Notes: a model not told the origin generated them from the letters alone. Positions 1 to 9,210 are shown, counted from the stretch's first letter. The stretch is 64,000 nucleotides of DNA from JBJEFI01 sp051873875 (GCA_051873875.1 JBJEFI010000048.1:276059-340058), one strand, 5' to 3'. Numbers and translations: made by a program.

Positions 1-28
1 AAAATGCAATCCAACTAATTACTTCCAT
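1..28 (-). CDS. 5' end of an unidentified protein gene (partial)
   Basis: Only the first nine codons are inside the window. On the minus strand an ATG at 28 is preceded by a strong ribosome site (AAAAAGGAGGAGAAG, about 4 nt before the ATG), and the reading frame M-E-V-I-S-W-I-A-F stays open to the window edge. The start looks hydrophobic, so a membrane or exported protein is possible. The product cannot be named from nine residues. Confidence 0.55.
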
Positions 29-182
29 TGATCTTCTCCTCCTTTTTCAAGTGTAACTTACACTACCATCTTATTCATTTATGACAAAAGGATGACATAT
101 TCACAACAAAATGATGACAGCATATTTTTCTTTTTTCCTCCATATATATGGATATGACGTTTTTACGGAAAGGAGGATGGTT

Positions 183-671
183 ATGATCCTCATCTTTGCA
201 ATTTATTTTATCTACTTCTTATTATTTCAACTAGCACTCTCCTCAACAAAAGAAGGACCTAAACGCACTTCTATCGTGGAAGCATTAACAACTACACTTG
301 GTACTGCTTTTGGAATTTTTATTATGCAATTACCTTTACTAGTCGTTATATGGATTGGTTTATTTTTTACACCTTCCTTCATTCCATCACTTTCTTTTTT
401 TTCTTTGATACAAATTCTTTTTTTATTTTCTAGTATTCTCTTTTTATATGAAGTAACGATTGAACAATTTATCATCCGTATTATTCAATTATTTACAACC
501 TCACATACCTCTTTTCTCTTAATGCTTTTTCAATTTTTTATTAATATATGGGTTTTCTTTTTTTGTGTTTTCTATTTTACGCCTGCATCTCCTTGGCCAA
601 TTTTAACAATCATTATTGTGAGTGGCATCGATGCATGGATTAACTATTTTTTTGATGAATTAACAGATTAG
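183..671 (+). CDS. hypothetical multi-spanning membrane protein
   Basis: A 162-residue protein made almost entirely of hydrophobic stretches; I count about four or five likely membrane segments (near residues 1-20, 45-70, 75-95, 115-135 and 135-155). I chose the ATG at 183 because GGAAAGGAGG lies 7 nt upstream; the frame is open further 5' (an ATG at 111) but that start has no ribosome site. I recognise no family. It stands alone, transcribed away from the partial gene on its left, with a small CCTCT/AGAGG hairpin just after the stop. Confidence 0.6.
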   Translation: MILIFAIYFIYFLLFQLALSSTKEGPKRTSIVEALTTTLGTAFGIFIMQLPLLVVIWIGLFFTPSFIPSLSFFSLIQILFLFSSILFLYEVTIEQFIIRIIQLFTTSHTSFLLMLFQFFINIWVFFFCVFYFTPASPWPILTIIIVSGIDAWINYFFDELTD

Positions 672-784
672 CACGCTTTTCTCAATCCTCTCTTGTAAGA
701 GGTACTTGAAAAAAGAAGAAGAGCATTGTCCCTTTTCAATCTATTTGTTACACTATGAAAATATAAAAGAAAACGTTCATTCAT

Positions 785-889
785 GAGCAGACTGCTTTCC
801 TTCTCACTGATCGTTCGTTGAACAAATTAGCTTCTTACTGACACTTATACGTTGTTAAATGTAAATCTACTACGTTAAAGTTAGTGTCA
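785..889 (-). repeat. intergenic repeat family, copy A
   Basis: Minus-strand copy of a short repeat found four times in this window (others near 5485, 17686 and 43128). Read on the minus strand it has TGACACTAA (889-881), then AAGTGTCA (846-839), then the core GTTCAACGAACGATCAGTGA (823-804). The copy at 43128 shares the same order, and its core differs at only a few positions. Size and intergenic placement resemble the bcr repeats of the Bacillus cereus group, but I could not check the identity. Confidence 0.55.
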
Positions 890-926
890 ATTTGAGCTAA
901 ATAAATACATATTTGGGGGATTTACA

Positions 927-1829
927 ATGATGAAAAAATGCTTTACCTTACTAGCCTCTTTTCTCTTTTTCATTGGCATCATGTCATCAGTTGCAAAAGC
1001 AGATACAGTGGTTGGTCAAAATATCTATACCTTTGGAGAAGACTTAACAAAAGAACAACGTACTGCATTGCTGAAGGAAATGGAGTATAAAGACGGCGAG
1101 ACAATTATTACTGTATCCAATAAAGAAGAACATACGTATTTAGGAGGCGTTATCCCAGCAGCACAAATTGGGACAAAAGCTCTTTCTTCTAGTAAAATTA
1201 CAATGAAAGAGAATAAAACAGGAATTATCGTAATTACCAAAAATATCAATTGGGTAACACCAAAAATGTATACAAACGCCCTCGTTACTGCTGGTGTGAA
1301 GGATGCCGAAGTATATGTTACAGCCCCACTTAACGTATCTGGAACAGCTGCTTTAACTGGTTTAATGAAGGCATATGAGTTATCATCTGGAAAAGAAATT
1401 GATGACGCTACAAAAAAAGTAGCAAATGAAGAAATGGTCACAACTGCTAAACTAGGTAGTGAAATTGGAGATGAGAAAGCCAACAACCTTGTTACAAATA
1501 TTAAAGAACGAATGGCCCAAGAAGAACCAACTACAGAAAAGGAAATTCATGGGATTGTTACAGATGTAGCAAAGGATTTATCTATTCAACTTGATCAAGA
1601 AACAGAAACAAAATTAGTTGCTTTATTTCAAAAAATGCAGGAAGCAAACGTAGATTGGGACAACATTAAAGAACAAATTGACATTGCAAAAAAAGAATGG
1701 GGCGATTCATTCCAAGAAGCAAGCCAAGGCTTCTTTGACAAATTAATGACGTCCATCGAAGGTTTTTTTGATAAAATTTGGGACTTTTTGGGCAGTATTA
1801 TTACAAAATTAAAAGATTTATTTGCTTAA
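927..1829 (+). CDS. ypuA: secreted DUF1002 family protein (YpuA-like)
   Basis: A 300-residue protein with a clear signal peptide (Lys-Lys, hydrophobic core at about residues 5-20, then AKA-D as a likely cleavage site near residue 26). The rest matches my memory of DUF1002/YpuA: a mixed domain with the VGQNIYTFGEDLT start, threonine-rich middle and a charged helical C-terminus. The function of the family is not established. GGGGG lies about 8 nt before the first of two adjacent ATG codons. It has a long leader carrying repeat copy A and ends at a strong hairpin shared with the convergent carbonic anhydrase gene. Confidence 0.8.
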   Translation: MMKKCFTLLASFLFFIGIMSSVAKADTVVGQNIYTFGEDLTKEQRTALLKEMEYKDGETIITVSNKEEHTYLGGVIPAAQIGTKALSSSKITMKENKTGIIVITKNINWVTPKMYTNALVTAGVKDAEVYVTAPLNVSGTAALTGLMKAYELSSGKEIDDATKKVANEEMVTTAKLGSEIGDEKANNLVTNIKERMAQEEPTTEKEIHGIVTDVAKDLSIQLDQETETKLVALFQKMQEANVDWDNIKEQIDIAKKEWGDSFQEASQGFFDKLMTSIEGFFDKIWDFLGSIITKLKDLFA

Positions 1830-1834
1830 TAAAC

Positions 1835-1867
1835 AAAAAAGGCTACAACCATTGTTGTAGTCCTTTT
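1835..1867. terminator. bidirectional terminator between ypuA and the carbonic anhydrase gene
   Basis: CTACAAC (1843-1849) and GTTGTAG (1854-1860) form a stem with a 4-nt loop, flanked by an A-run on the left and a T-run on the right, so it can work for both convergent genes. Confidence 0.8.
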
Positions 1868-1881
1868 TATTTATACTATTT

Positions 1882-2478
1882 CTATTCAACTACTTTTTGC
1901 TCCTCTTTAGATGCTATTTTTTTATAACCATCATCAATAAAGTCAAGCTTCCCAGTAGCAGGATCAATGACCAAGCCGTGTACAGGAACATCTTTCGGGA
2001 AAAGAGGATGATTTCGAATAATGTCTGTTGAATGCATTACGCTATCTTCAACACGGTCAAACCCATGAAGCCATTTATTTAAATCTACGCCTCCATATGT
2101 TAATGTTTTAATGTCTCTCTCTGTTACACCACGACTTAACATATGCTCAATAACGTTTTCTGCCTTTATATTCGCCATCCCACAATCATGATGTCCAATC
2201 ACACATACTTCATCTGCATTAAGTTCATAAACAGCAACTAGTAAACTTCGCATTACCGCTCCAAATGGATGAGAAACGAGAGCTCCAGCTATTTTTACAA
2301 TCTTCACATCACCATTTGCAATATTCATTGCTTTTGGTAGCAATTCTACTAATCTTGTATCCATACAAGAAAGAATAACCATACGCTTTCCTGGATACTT
2401 GCTCGCCTCGTATTTTTTATAATCCCCATTTTTAACAAACGTTTCATTGTATGTAAGAATATCGTTAATTAATGTCAT
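1882..2478 (-). CDS. ytiB: beta-class carbonic anhydrase (YtiB-like)
   Basis: A 198-residue enzyme that would interconvert CO2 and bicarbonate in the cytoplasm. The zinc and active-site motifs of the beta class are present: S-C-M-D-T-R (Cys-x-Asp-x-Arg) near residue 35-40 and G-H-H-D-C-G-M (His-x-x-Cys) near residue 95. Length and sequence fit the YtiB branch. I start at the ATG at 2478, which follows AAGGAGAGGG; an in-frame ATG 18 nt further upstream overlaps that ribosome site and is less likely. It is a single gene downstream of argH but separated from it by a terminator. Confidence 0.88.
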   Translation of the reverse strand: MTLINDILTYNETFVKNGDYKKYEASKYPGKRMVILSCMDTRLVELLPKAMNIANGDVKIVKIAGALVSHPFGAVMRSLLVAVYELNADEVCVIGHHDCGMANIKAENVIEHMLSRGVTERDIKTLTYGGVDLNKWLHGFDRVEDSVMHSTDIIRNHPLFPKDVPVHGLVIDPATGKLDFIDDGYKKIASKEEQKVVE

Positions 2479-2557
2479 ACATACCCTCTCCTTCATATTC
2501 CTATTACGGAATAGTTTACCCTTTTCTCGGCTGATGTCAATAAATTTGTAAACAAAG

Positions 2558-2583
2558 AAAAACCGTTAAATGTCATTTAACGG
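2558..2583 (-). terminator. argH terminator overlapping its stop codon
   Basis: CCGTTAAAT and ATTTAACGG form a 9-bp stem around the argH stop codon (TGA at 2575-2573), followed on the minus strand by TTTTT. The hairpin therefore contains the last codons of argH. Confidence 0.8.
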
Positions 2584-3958
2584 CTTTTTCTAATTTTGAT
2601 TTTGCATAGGCAAGCTGTTTTGTTACTTGCTCCATTCCTGTTGCTCCTTCGCTATTTCTTGCGTTAACAACATTTTCTGGCTTTAATACATCATAAATAT
2701 CCATATCAAAAAAAGCACTAAAATCCTTGTATTCCTTTATCGTTAATTGTTGTAAATAACATTTTTTCCTAATTGCATATAATACGAGACGGCCTGTAAT
2801 TTCATGAGCCTGACGGAACGGTACCCCTTTAGCTGCTAAATAATCAGCCACATCTGTTGCATTGCTATAATCTTCTGTAACTGCTTCATACATATGATCT
2901 TTCTTTACTGTCATTGTTTCAATTAATGGTGCGACAATTTCCAATGTCATCGTTACCGTTTGAACTGTATCAAACATTCCTTCTTTGTCTTCTTGTAAAT
3001 CTTTATTGTACGCAAGTGGTAATCCTTTTAATACAGTTAATAATCCAAATAAATTTCCAAATACACGACCACTTTTCCCACGAATCAACTCTGGCACATC
3101 TGGATTTTTCTTTTGAGGCATCATACTTGAACCTGTGCAAAAAGCATCGTCTAATTCAATAAAATCAAACTCCTTTGATGACCACTGTACTAACTCCTCA
3201 GCAAAACGAGATAAATGCATCATCAACATGGAACTATTACTTAACAATTCAACAATAAAATCGCGATTGCTAACTGCATCTAAGCTATTTGGATAAACAT
3301 CCTCAAACTCCATTAATTGTGCGCTATAATAACGGTCAATTGGAAAAGTTGTCCCAGCTAACGCTCCTGCTCCTAATGGGGAAATGTTTACACGCTTTAA
3401 ACTATCTTCAAAACGTCCTTTATCTCGCTCCAACATCCAAAAATACGTTAATAAATGATGGGCAAAGGAAATTGGCTGTGCACGTTGTAAATGAGTATAG
3501 CCAGGTAAAATCGTTTCTACATTTTCGGAGGCTTTATTTACTAACGCTTGCTGACAACTCTCAATTAAGTGAATAATCTCTTTTGTTTGTTCACGAACAT
3601 ATAAATGCATATCAGTAGCAACTTGATCGTTACGACTACGCCCTGTATGTAGCTTTCCACCAACCTCGCCAATTTCCTCAATTAGTGCTTTTTCAATATT
3701 CATATGAATGTCTTCATCTTCAACAGAAAATACTAGTTCACCTTGTTCAATTTTTTTATAAACAGAATGAAGTCCCTGTTCAATTAAGGTTGTTTCTTCC
3801 TTAGAAAGAATACCTTGTTGCTGAAGCATGTTAACGTGAGCAAGACTTCCTTTAATATCTTCTTTCCATAACAAATGATCAAACCCAATTGAGGATGTAT
3901 AGTAATCTACTAATTCATTCGTTTGTTTTGTAAAACGTCCTCCCCAAAGTTTACTCAC
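2573..3958 (-). CDS. argH: argininosuccinate lyase
   Basis: Last step of arginine synthesis: argininosuccinate to arginine and fumarate. The 461-residue length is normal for ArgH. The fumarase/aspartase superfamily signature S-S-M-M-P-Q-K-K-N-P is present near residue 280, as is the N-terminal LWGGRF motif. I start at the GTG at 3958, which overlaps the end of argG by 8 nt (argG stop at 3953-3951); this gives the expected start V/M-S-K-L-W-G-G-R-F, while the frame open further upstream encodes residues foreign to the family. The overlap implies translational coupling to argG. Confidence 0.95.
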   Translation of the reverse strand: MSKLWGGRFTKQTNELVDYYTSSIGFDHLLWKEDIKGSLAHVNMLQQQGILSKEETTLIEQGLHSVYKKIEQGELVFSVEDEDIHMNIEKALIEEIGEVGGKLHTGRSRNDQVATDMHLYVREQTKEIIHLIESCQQALVNKASENVETILPGYTHLQRAQPISFAHHLLTYFWMLERDKGRFEDSLKRVNISPLGAGALAGTTFPIDRYYSAQLMEFEDVYPNSLDAVSNRDFIVELLSNSSMLMMHLSRFAEELVQWSSKEFDFIELDDAFCTGSSMMPQKKNPDVPELIRGKSGRVFGNLFGLLTVLKGLPLAYNKDLQEDKEGMFDTVQTVTMTLEIVAPLIETMTVKKDHMYEAVTEDYSNATDVADYLAAKGVPFRQAHEITGRLVLYAIRKKCYLQQLTIKEYKDFSAFFDMDIYDVLKPENVVNARNSEGATGMEQVTKQLAYAKSKLEKAVK

Positions 3959-5171
3959 AGCTAGCACCACTCTTTTTTTCTTTTTGTACATTTGAAAATA
4001 CGGTAGTTGGTAAAGACCATAATTTAATAAATCCCTCAGCAGCACGATGATCGAATAAGTCACCTTTTGAATACGTTGCTAATTCTTCTGAATATAAGCT
4101 TTCGTATGATTGACGACCGACAACCATGCAAGTACCTTTGTATAATTTTAATTTAATTGTGCCATTTACATATTGCTGCGTATCGTTAATAAATGCTTCT
4201 AATGCGGATTTAATTGGTGAATACCATAAGCCATTATAAATCACTTGTGCTAATTGTTGTTCAATAATCGGTTTAAAATGGGCAACTTCACGTGGAAGTG
4301 TTAAATATTCTAATTCTTTATGAGCAGTAATTAATACCGTTGCAGCAGGGCATTCATACACTTCACGAGATTTAATTCCAACTAAACGATTTTCAATATG
4401 ATCAATGCGTCCTACACCATGCTTTCCTGCAATTTCGTTTAATTGACCAATCATCGTAGCAAGATTCATTTCAACTCCATTTAAACAAACAGGCAATCCA
4501 TCTTTAAATATAAGTTCCATATATTCTGGTGCATCCAATGCATTTTCTGGTGAATTTGTCCAATCAAAGCATTCTTCTGGAGCTTCTGTCCATGGATTTT
4601 CTAATACTCCAGCTTCACAAGCACGTCCCCAAATATTAGCATCAATTGAATATGGGCTATCTAAATCAACTGGAATTGGAATATTTTTTTCTTTTGCATA
4701 TGCAATTTCTTCATCACGGGTCATCCCCCACTCACGAACAGGTGCAATTACTTTTAAATTTGGATTTAAAGCTGATATTGATAATTCAAAACGAACTTGA
4801 TCATTCCCTTTTCCTGTACAGCCATGTGCTACTGCCACAGCTCCTTCTTGTTCTGCCACTTCTACTAATAATTTTGCAATTAACGGACGAGATAAGGCAG
4901 AAGATAGTGGATATTTTCCTTCATACATAGAATTTCCTTTTAATGCTAATTGTAAATATTCATCTGCTAATCTCTCTTTTGCATCAAGAACGACAGATTT
5001 ACAAGCTCCTACATCTAATGCTTTTTGTTGAACAAAGGCTAAGTCTTTCCCTTCCCCTACGTCTAAACTTAATGCAACAACATCATATCCATATGATTCT
5101 TGTAAATATTTAATACAAACGGATGTATCTAGCCCTCCAGAATATGCTAATACGATTTTTTCTTTTGCCAT
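3951..5171 (-). CDS. argG: argininosuccinate synthase
   Basis: Joins citrulline and aspartate with ATP to argininosuccinate. The 406-residue protein shows the ATP pyrophosphatase P-loop A-Y-S-G-G-L-D-T-S at about residues 9-17 and the later family motif G-C-T-G-K-G-N-D. First gene of an argG-argH operon. GGGGG lies 8 nt before the ATG at 5171; an ATG two codons upstream is too close to it. A probable promoter with an arginine-repressor type box lies about 50-70 nt upstream. An argGH pair without the rest of the arginine pathway is common in Bacillus. Confidence 0.95.
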   Translation of the reverse strand: MAKEKIVLAYSGGLDTSVCIKYLQESYGYDVVALSLDVGEGKDLAFVQQKALDVGACKSVVLDAKERLADEYLQLALKGNSMYEGKYPLSSALSRPLIAKLLVEVAEQEGAVAVAHGCTGKGNDQVRFELSISALNPNLKVIAPVREWGMTRDEEIAYAKEKNIPIPVDLDSPYSIDANIWGRACEAGVLENPWTEAPEECFDWTNSPENALDAPEYMELIFKDGLPVCLNGVEMNLATMIGQLNEIAGKHGVGRIDHIENRLVGIKSREVYECPAATVLITAHKELEYLTLPREVAHFKPIIEQQLAQVIYNGLWYSPIKSALEAFINDTQQYVNGTIKLKLYKGTCMVVGRQSYESLYSEELATYSKGDLFDHRAAEGFIKLWSLPTTVFSNVQKEKKSGASCE

Positions 5172-5212
5172 TTTCATTTCCCCCTGATTATTCTCTAAAT
5201 CATTTATTTATA

Positions 5213-5241
5213 AATATATAATATAGTGGATATTTATTCAA
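5213..5241 (-). promoter_or_regulatory. argGH promoter with overlapping ARG box
   Basis: On the minus strand TTGAAT (5241-5236) and TATATT (5218-5213) are 17 nt apart. TGAATAAATATCCA (5240-5227) overlaps the -35 and spacer and resembles the ArgR/AhrC operator of Bacillus (consensus close to CATGAATAAAAATTCAA). Inference: arginine-dependent repression of argGH. Confidence 0.55.
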
Positions 5242-5484
5242 TGGTATTTGTACAGAATATTTCAATCTATTTTATACATTTATTGTATTTATTATAACTA
5301 TACAACTTTCTCAATAACACAAACTAAAAGGAACATTAGAAATACATGTATAATTATTAATAGAAATGATTAATTTTAATTTTTTAAAATAAGAAAAAGT
5401 GCCCCCTTTCTCTTCCGTTTCGTCCAACCTGTCCTTAGTAGAAAAAGAATAAGTAAGAGAAATTTTACTTTATCCCGTTCTACC

Positions 5485-5620
5485 TGACATCAATATCTTC
5501 AATTTGCAAATTAGTAAAAATAAAATTTATATAGACTAGATAAGTGTCAGTAACGCTTGATTCAACAAACCTTCGAAAAAACGTTGAGGGACGTTCCACT
5601 TTATATCCTGAAAATTTAGA
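5485..5620 (+). repeat. intergenic repeat family, copy C (diverged)
   Basis: TGACATCAA (5485-5493), AAGTGTCA (5542-5549) and TTCAACAAAC (5561-5570) follow the same order and almost the same spacing as the repeat copy at 43128 (76 against 82 nt from first to third block). The core hairpin sequence has drifted (CCTTCG and CGTTGAGG). It lies in the metI leader. The right boundary is uncertain. Confidence 0.4.
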
Positions 5621-5705
5621 CACCATATTGAATTCGCTCCATAATTCACGTACACTTAATGAAAAGTACCTTTTATCGTTAAATATGTTTATAGGGGGGA
5701 CGACT

Positions 5706-6824
5706 ATGAAAGGGCATCACCTAGAAACAACACTTGCACAATTAGGAAATCGAAGCGAAACATTAACTGGAGCTGTTAGCGCACCACTTTATTTATCGAC
5801 GGCTTATCGCCATGAAGGCATTGGGATGTCCACTGGATTTGATTATAGTCGCACAGGAAACCCGACAAGAAAAGTCGTAGAAGAAGCAATTGCAACGTTA
5901 GAGCATGGTCATAGCGGCTTTGCATTTAGTTCAGGAATGGCTGCTATTCACACACTAATGTTATTATTTCAAAGTGGAGATGAGATTTTTGTTTCAAAAG
6001 ATCTTTATGGGGGGACGTATCGTCTTTTTGAAACAGGTATGAAAAATTTTGGATTGCACTTTTCTTATTTCACTTTTTTTGATTTAGAGGAAGTAGAACA
6101 GCGTATCACAAAGCAAACAAAAGCATTTTTCATTGAAACACCAACAAATCCACTTATGCAAGAAGTAGATTTAGAAAAAATTAGTCAATTAGCTAAAAAG
6201 TATAATCTACTATTAATCGTAGATAACACCTTCTACACACCTATTTTACAGCAGCCACTTTTACTTGGTGCTGATATTGTTTTACACAGTGCAACAAAGT
6301 ATTTAGGTGGTCACAATGATGTACTAGCAGGTTTAATCGTTGCGAAAGATTCTGCTATATGCGAACAAATCTTTAAATTTCAAAATGGAGCTGGTGCTGT
6401 CCTATCACCTTTTGATTCATGGCTTTTGTTAAGGGGCATGAAAACATTATCCCTTCGAATGAAACAACACGAAAAAAACGCAAAAGATATGGCTACTTTT
6501 TTATCGAATCACGATGATGTAACAGAAGTACTTTATCCCGGAAAAGGTGGAATGTTATCCTTCCGTATACAGGATGAAAAATATATTAATTCTTTTTTAC
6601 AAAATCTACAGTTAATCACATTTGCTGAAAGCCTAGGTGGTTGTGAAAGTTTCATTACATATCCAGCTACTCAAACACATATGGATATTCCAGAAGAAAT
6701 TCGGATTGAAAATGGCATATGTAATCGACTACTTCGATTTTCAGTTGGAATTGAAAATAGTGAAGATTTAATTCATGACCTAAACAATGCATTTATTCAA
6801 ATGAAAGGAAGCATTCACATATGA
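5706..6824 (+). CDS. metI: cystathionine gamma-synthase / O-acetylhomoserine thiolyase
   Basis: PLP enzyme of the Cys/Met metabolism family; makes cystathionine (or homocysteine) from an acyl-homoserine. 372 residues, as in B. subtilis MetI. The PLP lysine is Lys198 in S-A-T-K-Y-L-G-G-H, and the Y-S-R-T-x-N-P-T motif is at residues 48-54. GGGGGG sits 6 nt before the ATG at 5706. The frame stays open 54 codons upstream, but those codons lie in repeat copy C and have no ribosome site. The stop overlaps the next start (ATGA), so the two genes form one operon. Confidence 0.92.
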   Translation: MKGHHLETTLAQLGNRSETLTGAVSAPLYLSTAYRHEGIGMSTGFDYSRTGNPTRKVVEEAIATLEHGHSGFAFSSGMAAIHTLMLLFQSGDEIFVSKDLYGGTYRLFETGMKNFGLHFSYFTFFDLEEVEQRITKQTKAFFIETPTNPLMQEVDLEKISQLAKKYNLLLIVDNTFYTPILQQPLLLGADIVLHSATKYLGGHNDVLAGLIVAKDSAICEQIFKFQNGAGAVLSPFDSWLLLRGMKTLSLRMKQHEKNAKDMATFLSNHDDVTEVLYPGKGGMLSFRIQDEKYINSFLQNLQLITFAESLGGCESFITYPATQTHMDIPEEIRIENGICNRLLRFSVGIENSEDLIHDLNNAFIQMKGSIHI

Positions 6825-8017
6825 AAAACACAACAGATTATAAACTAAGTGAAACATCTTCTTTTGATACTGTCTCCAATCGTCGGGGTACAAATAGCGT
6901 TAAATGGGAACGAGATATTCCGACCGATGCGTTACCAATGTGGGTTGCCGATACGGATTTTCGCGCTCCTGAAGCTGTCATTGAAGCACTACATCAGGCA
7001 GTAGATCATGGTATCTTCGGTTACAGTTTCTTTAATAAAGAAGGAAGAGATGCAATACGCAATTGGCTTCAAAAACGTCACAACTATTCAATTGAAAATG
7101 ACTGGATTCTCTTTCACAGTGGGGTTGTTCCGTCCATTGCCACAATCATTCATGCATTAACAAATGAAACTGATGGCATTGTCGTACAGCCACCAGTTTA
7201 TCCTCCATTTATGAATCTTGTAAAACTAAACAATCGAACATTGTATGAAAACCCATTACATTTAAACAATGGTACATATGAAATGGACTTTGAAGGATTA
7301 GAAAATATATTAGCAAAAGGTGTTAAATTGTTTATTCTTTGCTCCCCTCATAACCCTGTTGGGCGTGTTTGGAAGCGTGAAGAATTAGAAAAGCTAATAG
7401 CCTTATGTAAAAAATACAATACAACCATTATTTCTGATGAAATTCATCACGATTTAATTTTATTCGAAAACAAACACATTCCAACAGCTTCACTCGGGTA
7501 TGGAGAAAATATAATTACATTATTTGCTCCTAGTAAAACATTTAATGTAGCTGGCCTTAAGGCATCTGTTATCGTTTGTGAAAACAAAGAAATACGTGAA
7601 AAAATTGTTCATGTTCAACAGTGCCAAGGAACAGGCGAAGTTAACAAAGCTGGTATCGTTGCTCTGCAAACAGCATACGAGCAAGGTGAACAATGGTTAA
7701 ATGAACAGATTGCTTATCTTGAAGAAAATGTTCGATATACAAAACAATACTTACAAATGCATCTACCACATATAAAATGGTTTCAACCAGAAGCTACATA
7801 CCTACTTTGGCTTGATTGTTCCTATTATGAACAAAAAATTGGCAACGTAAAAGCTTATTTAGAAAAAGAAGGGCACATTATCGTTGAAGATGGATTAAAG
7901 TATGGAACAGGCGGAGATGGCTTTATCCGTCTAAATATCGGTACTCAAAAATCACTTTTACAAGAAGGATTACAGCGGATTACAGCAGCTTTAACAAAAA
8001 GCGAGAAAGAAGAATAA
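6821..8017 (+). CDS. metC: cystathionine beta-lyase, MalY/PatB family
   Basis: A 398-residue fold-type I PLP aminotransferase-like protein that would cleave cystathionine to homocysteine, the step after MetI. Motifs of the MalY/PatB group are visible: P-M-W-V-A-D-T-D-F near residues 40-47, C-S-P-H-N-P-V-G-R near 174-182, S-D-E-I-H-H-D near 205-211 and the PLP lysine Lys239 in A-P-S-K-T-F-N. The start overlaps the metI stop by 4 nt. metC and patB are paralogous names; the metI partner makes metC the better one. Confidence 0.88.
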   Translation: MKNTTDYKLSETSSFDTVSNRRGTNSVKWERDIPTDALPMWVADTDFRAPEAVIEALHQAVDHGIFGYSFFNKEGRDAIRNWLQKRHNYSIENDWILFHSGVVPSIATIIHALTNETDGIVVQPPVYPPFMNLVKLNNRTLYENPLHLNNGTYEMDFEGLENILAKGVKLFILCSPHNPVGRVWKREELEKLIALCKKYNTTIISDEIHHDLILFENKHIPTASLGYGENIITLFAPSKTFNVAGLKASVIVCENKEIREKIVHVQQCQGTGEVNKAGIVALQTAYEQGEQWLNEQIAYLEENVRYTKQYLQMHLPHIKWFQPEATYLLWLDCSYYEQKIGNVKAYLEKEGHIIVEDGLKYGTGGDGFIRLNIGTQKSLLQEGLQRITAALTKSEKEE

Positions 8018-8033
8018 ACACCTTTTAATAAAT

Positions 8034-8070
8034 AAAAAAGGAGTTAGCATTTATGCTACTCCTCTTTTTT
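8034..8070. terminator. bidirectional terminator between metC and murB
   Basis: AGGAGTTAGCA and TGCTACTCCT pair around TTTA with one bulged T, flanked by an A-run and a T-run. It fits both convergent genes. Confidence 0.8.
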
Positions 8071-8077
8071 ATATTGA

Positions 8078-8995
8078 TTATAAATCTTCACCGACAATTT
8101 TTACTTCTGTTTCTAATTGTACACCGAATTTTTCTTTCACAACTTGTTGAACATGTTTAATAAGTTTAATAATATCGGCTGCTGTTGCATTATCTCGATT
8201 AATAATAAACCCCGCATGCTTTTCAGATACTTGTGCGCCACCAATCATAACACCTTGTAAGTTGCTATCTTGAATAAGCTTACCAGCAAAATACCCTTCT
8301 GGACGTTTAAATGTACTACCCGCTGATGGATACTCAAGTGGTTGTTTATCAACACGACGAGCTGTTAAATCATCCATCGTTTCTTTTATATTCGTGTATT
8401 CGCCTTTTTTTAATTGCAATACTGCTTCTAATGCAATATATCCATATTTAGAAATAGCACTTTTTCGGTAACTCATTTCCATTTCTTCTAACGTTAAAGA
8501 AGCAAACTCGCCTTCTGTTGTTAATACTAATACCTTCTTTAAAATATCTTTTACTTCTCCACCATATGCGCCTGCATTCATAGCTAAAGCACCGCCGACT
8601 GTACCAGGAATACCGCAAGCAAATTCTAATCCTGTTAAGTTTGCCTCCAATGCCGCTTTTGATGCATCAATAATTTGTGTACCCATTTGAACAGTCATGA
8701 TGTCATCTTCAATGGTAATATCATTTAATCGATCAAATTTCATAACAATCCCACGAATACCACCATCACGAACAAGTAAGTTAGAGCCATTTCCTAATAA
8801 GAATAATGGAATATTATTTTCCAGAGCAAACTTATAAACACCTTGCACTTCTGATAACGTTGTTGGTGTAACAAATAAATCTGCTGGTCCACCTACTTTA
8901 AACGATGTATGTAGTTTTAGTGGTTCGTTTACTTTTATGTTTTCTGTTGAAAGAATAGATTGTAATTGTTGTTCATAATTTGTATATTGATTCAT
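8078..8995 (-). CDS. murB: UDP-N-acetylenolpyruvoylglucosamine reductase
   Basis: FAD enzyme that reduces UDP-GlcNAc-enolpyruvate to UDP-MurNAc in peptidoglycan synthesis. 305 residues, with the FAD-binding L-L-G-N-G-S-N-L-L-V block near residues 67-76, the A-C-G-I-P-G-T-V-G-G-A block near 126-136, Y-R-K-S near 170 and P-S-A-G-S-T-F-K-R-P near 223-232. This is the shorter MurB type without the extra C-terminal region of the E. coli enzyme. Single gene; Bacillus cereus-type genomes carry two murB genes and this may be one of them (inference). Confidence 0.93.
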   Translation of the reverse strand: MNQYTNYEQQLQSILSTENIKVNEPLKLHTSFKVGGPADLFVTPTTLSEVQGVYKFALENNIPLFLLGNGSNLLVRDGGIRGIVMKFDRLNDITIEDDIMTVQMGTQIIDASKAALEANLTGLEFACGIPGTVGGALAMNAGAYGGEVKDILKKVLVLTTEGEFASLTLEEMEMSYRKSAISKYGYIALEAVLQLKKGEYTNIKETMDDLTARRVDKQPLEYPSAGSTFKRPEGYFAGKLIQDSNLQGVMIGGAQVSEKHAGFIINRDNATAADIIKLIKHVQQVVKEKFGVQLETEVKIVGEDL

Positions 8996-9174
8996 TATTT
9001 CACCCTAATTTCTATAATAAATAAAAAAATTATATCAAAAAAATAGATATTCGTCCAAAATTGATAAAAAATCTGTAGATAGCTACTTTCATGCATATAG
9101 CAAATTAACTAATCCGAAAGAAGCCCAACTGAAAGTTATACAATTGTATATATTCAAAAATGTATCCTTTAAAA

Positions 9175-9210
9175 TAAATAAAAGCCATGTACATGGACGT
9201 ACATGGCTTT
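9175..9210 (-). terminator. ptsHI terminator
   Basis: AAAGCCATGTAC and GTACATGGCTTT form a perfect 12-bp stem with a 6-nt loop directly after the ptsI stop, followed on the minus strand by a T-rich tract. Confidence 0.85.

Larger units (their letters stand above)
5172..5705. other. intergenic region between argG and metI
   Basis: About 530 nt between the divergent argG and metI genes. It holds the argG promoter and ARG box, a possible metI promoter (TTGCAA at 5504-5509, 18 nt, TATATA at 5528-5533) and repeat copy C. I looked for an S-box (SAM) riboswitch ahead of metI and saw none of its conserved blocks. No small gene with a credible ribosome site was found. Confidence 0.5.

Noticed and set aside
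691..706. CCTCT/AGAGG hairpin after the first complete gene as a terminator
   Set aside because: The stem is only 5 bp and is not followed by a T-run.
1025..1486. 153-codon open frame antisense to ypuA
   Set aside because: Shadow of the ypuA coding frame; no ribosome site and no recognisable product.
5544..5705. 54-codon in-frame extension upstream of metI
   Set aside because: No ribosome site, no family similarity, and it overlaps the repeat copy; GGGGGG lies at proper distance before the ATG at 5706.
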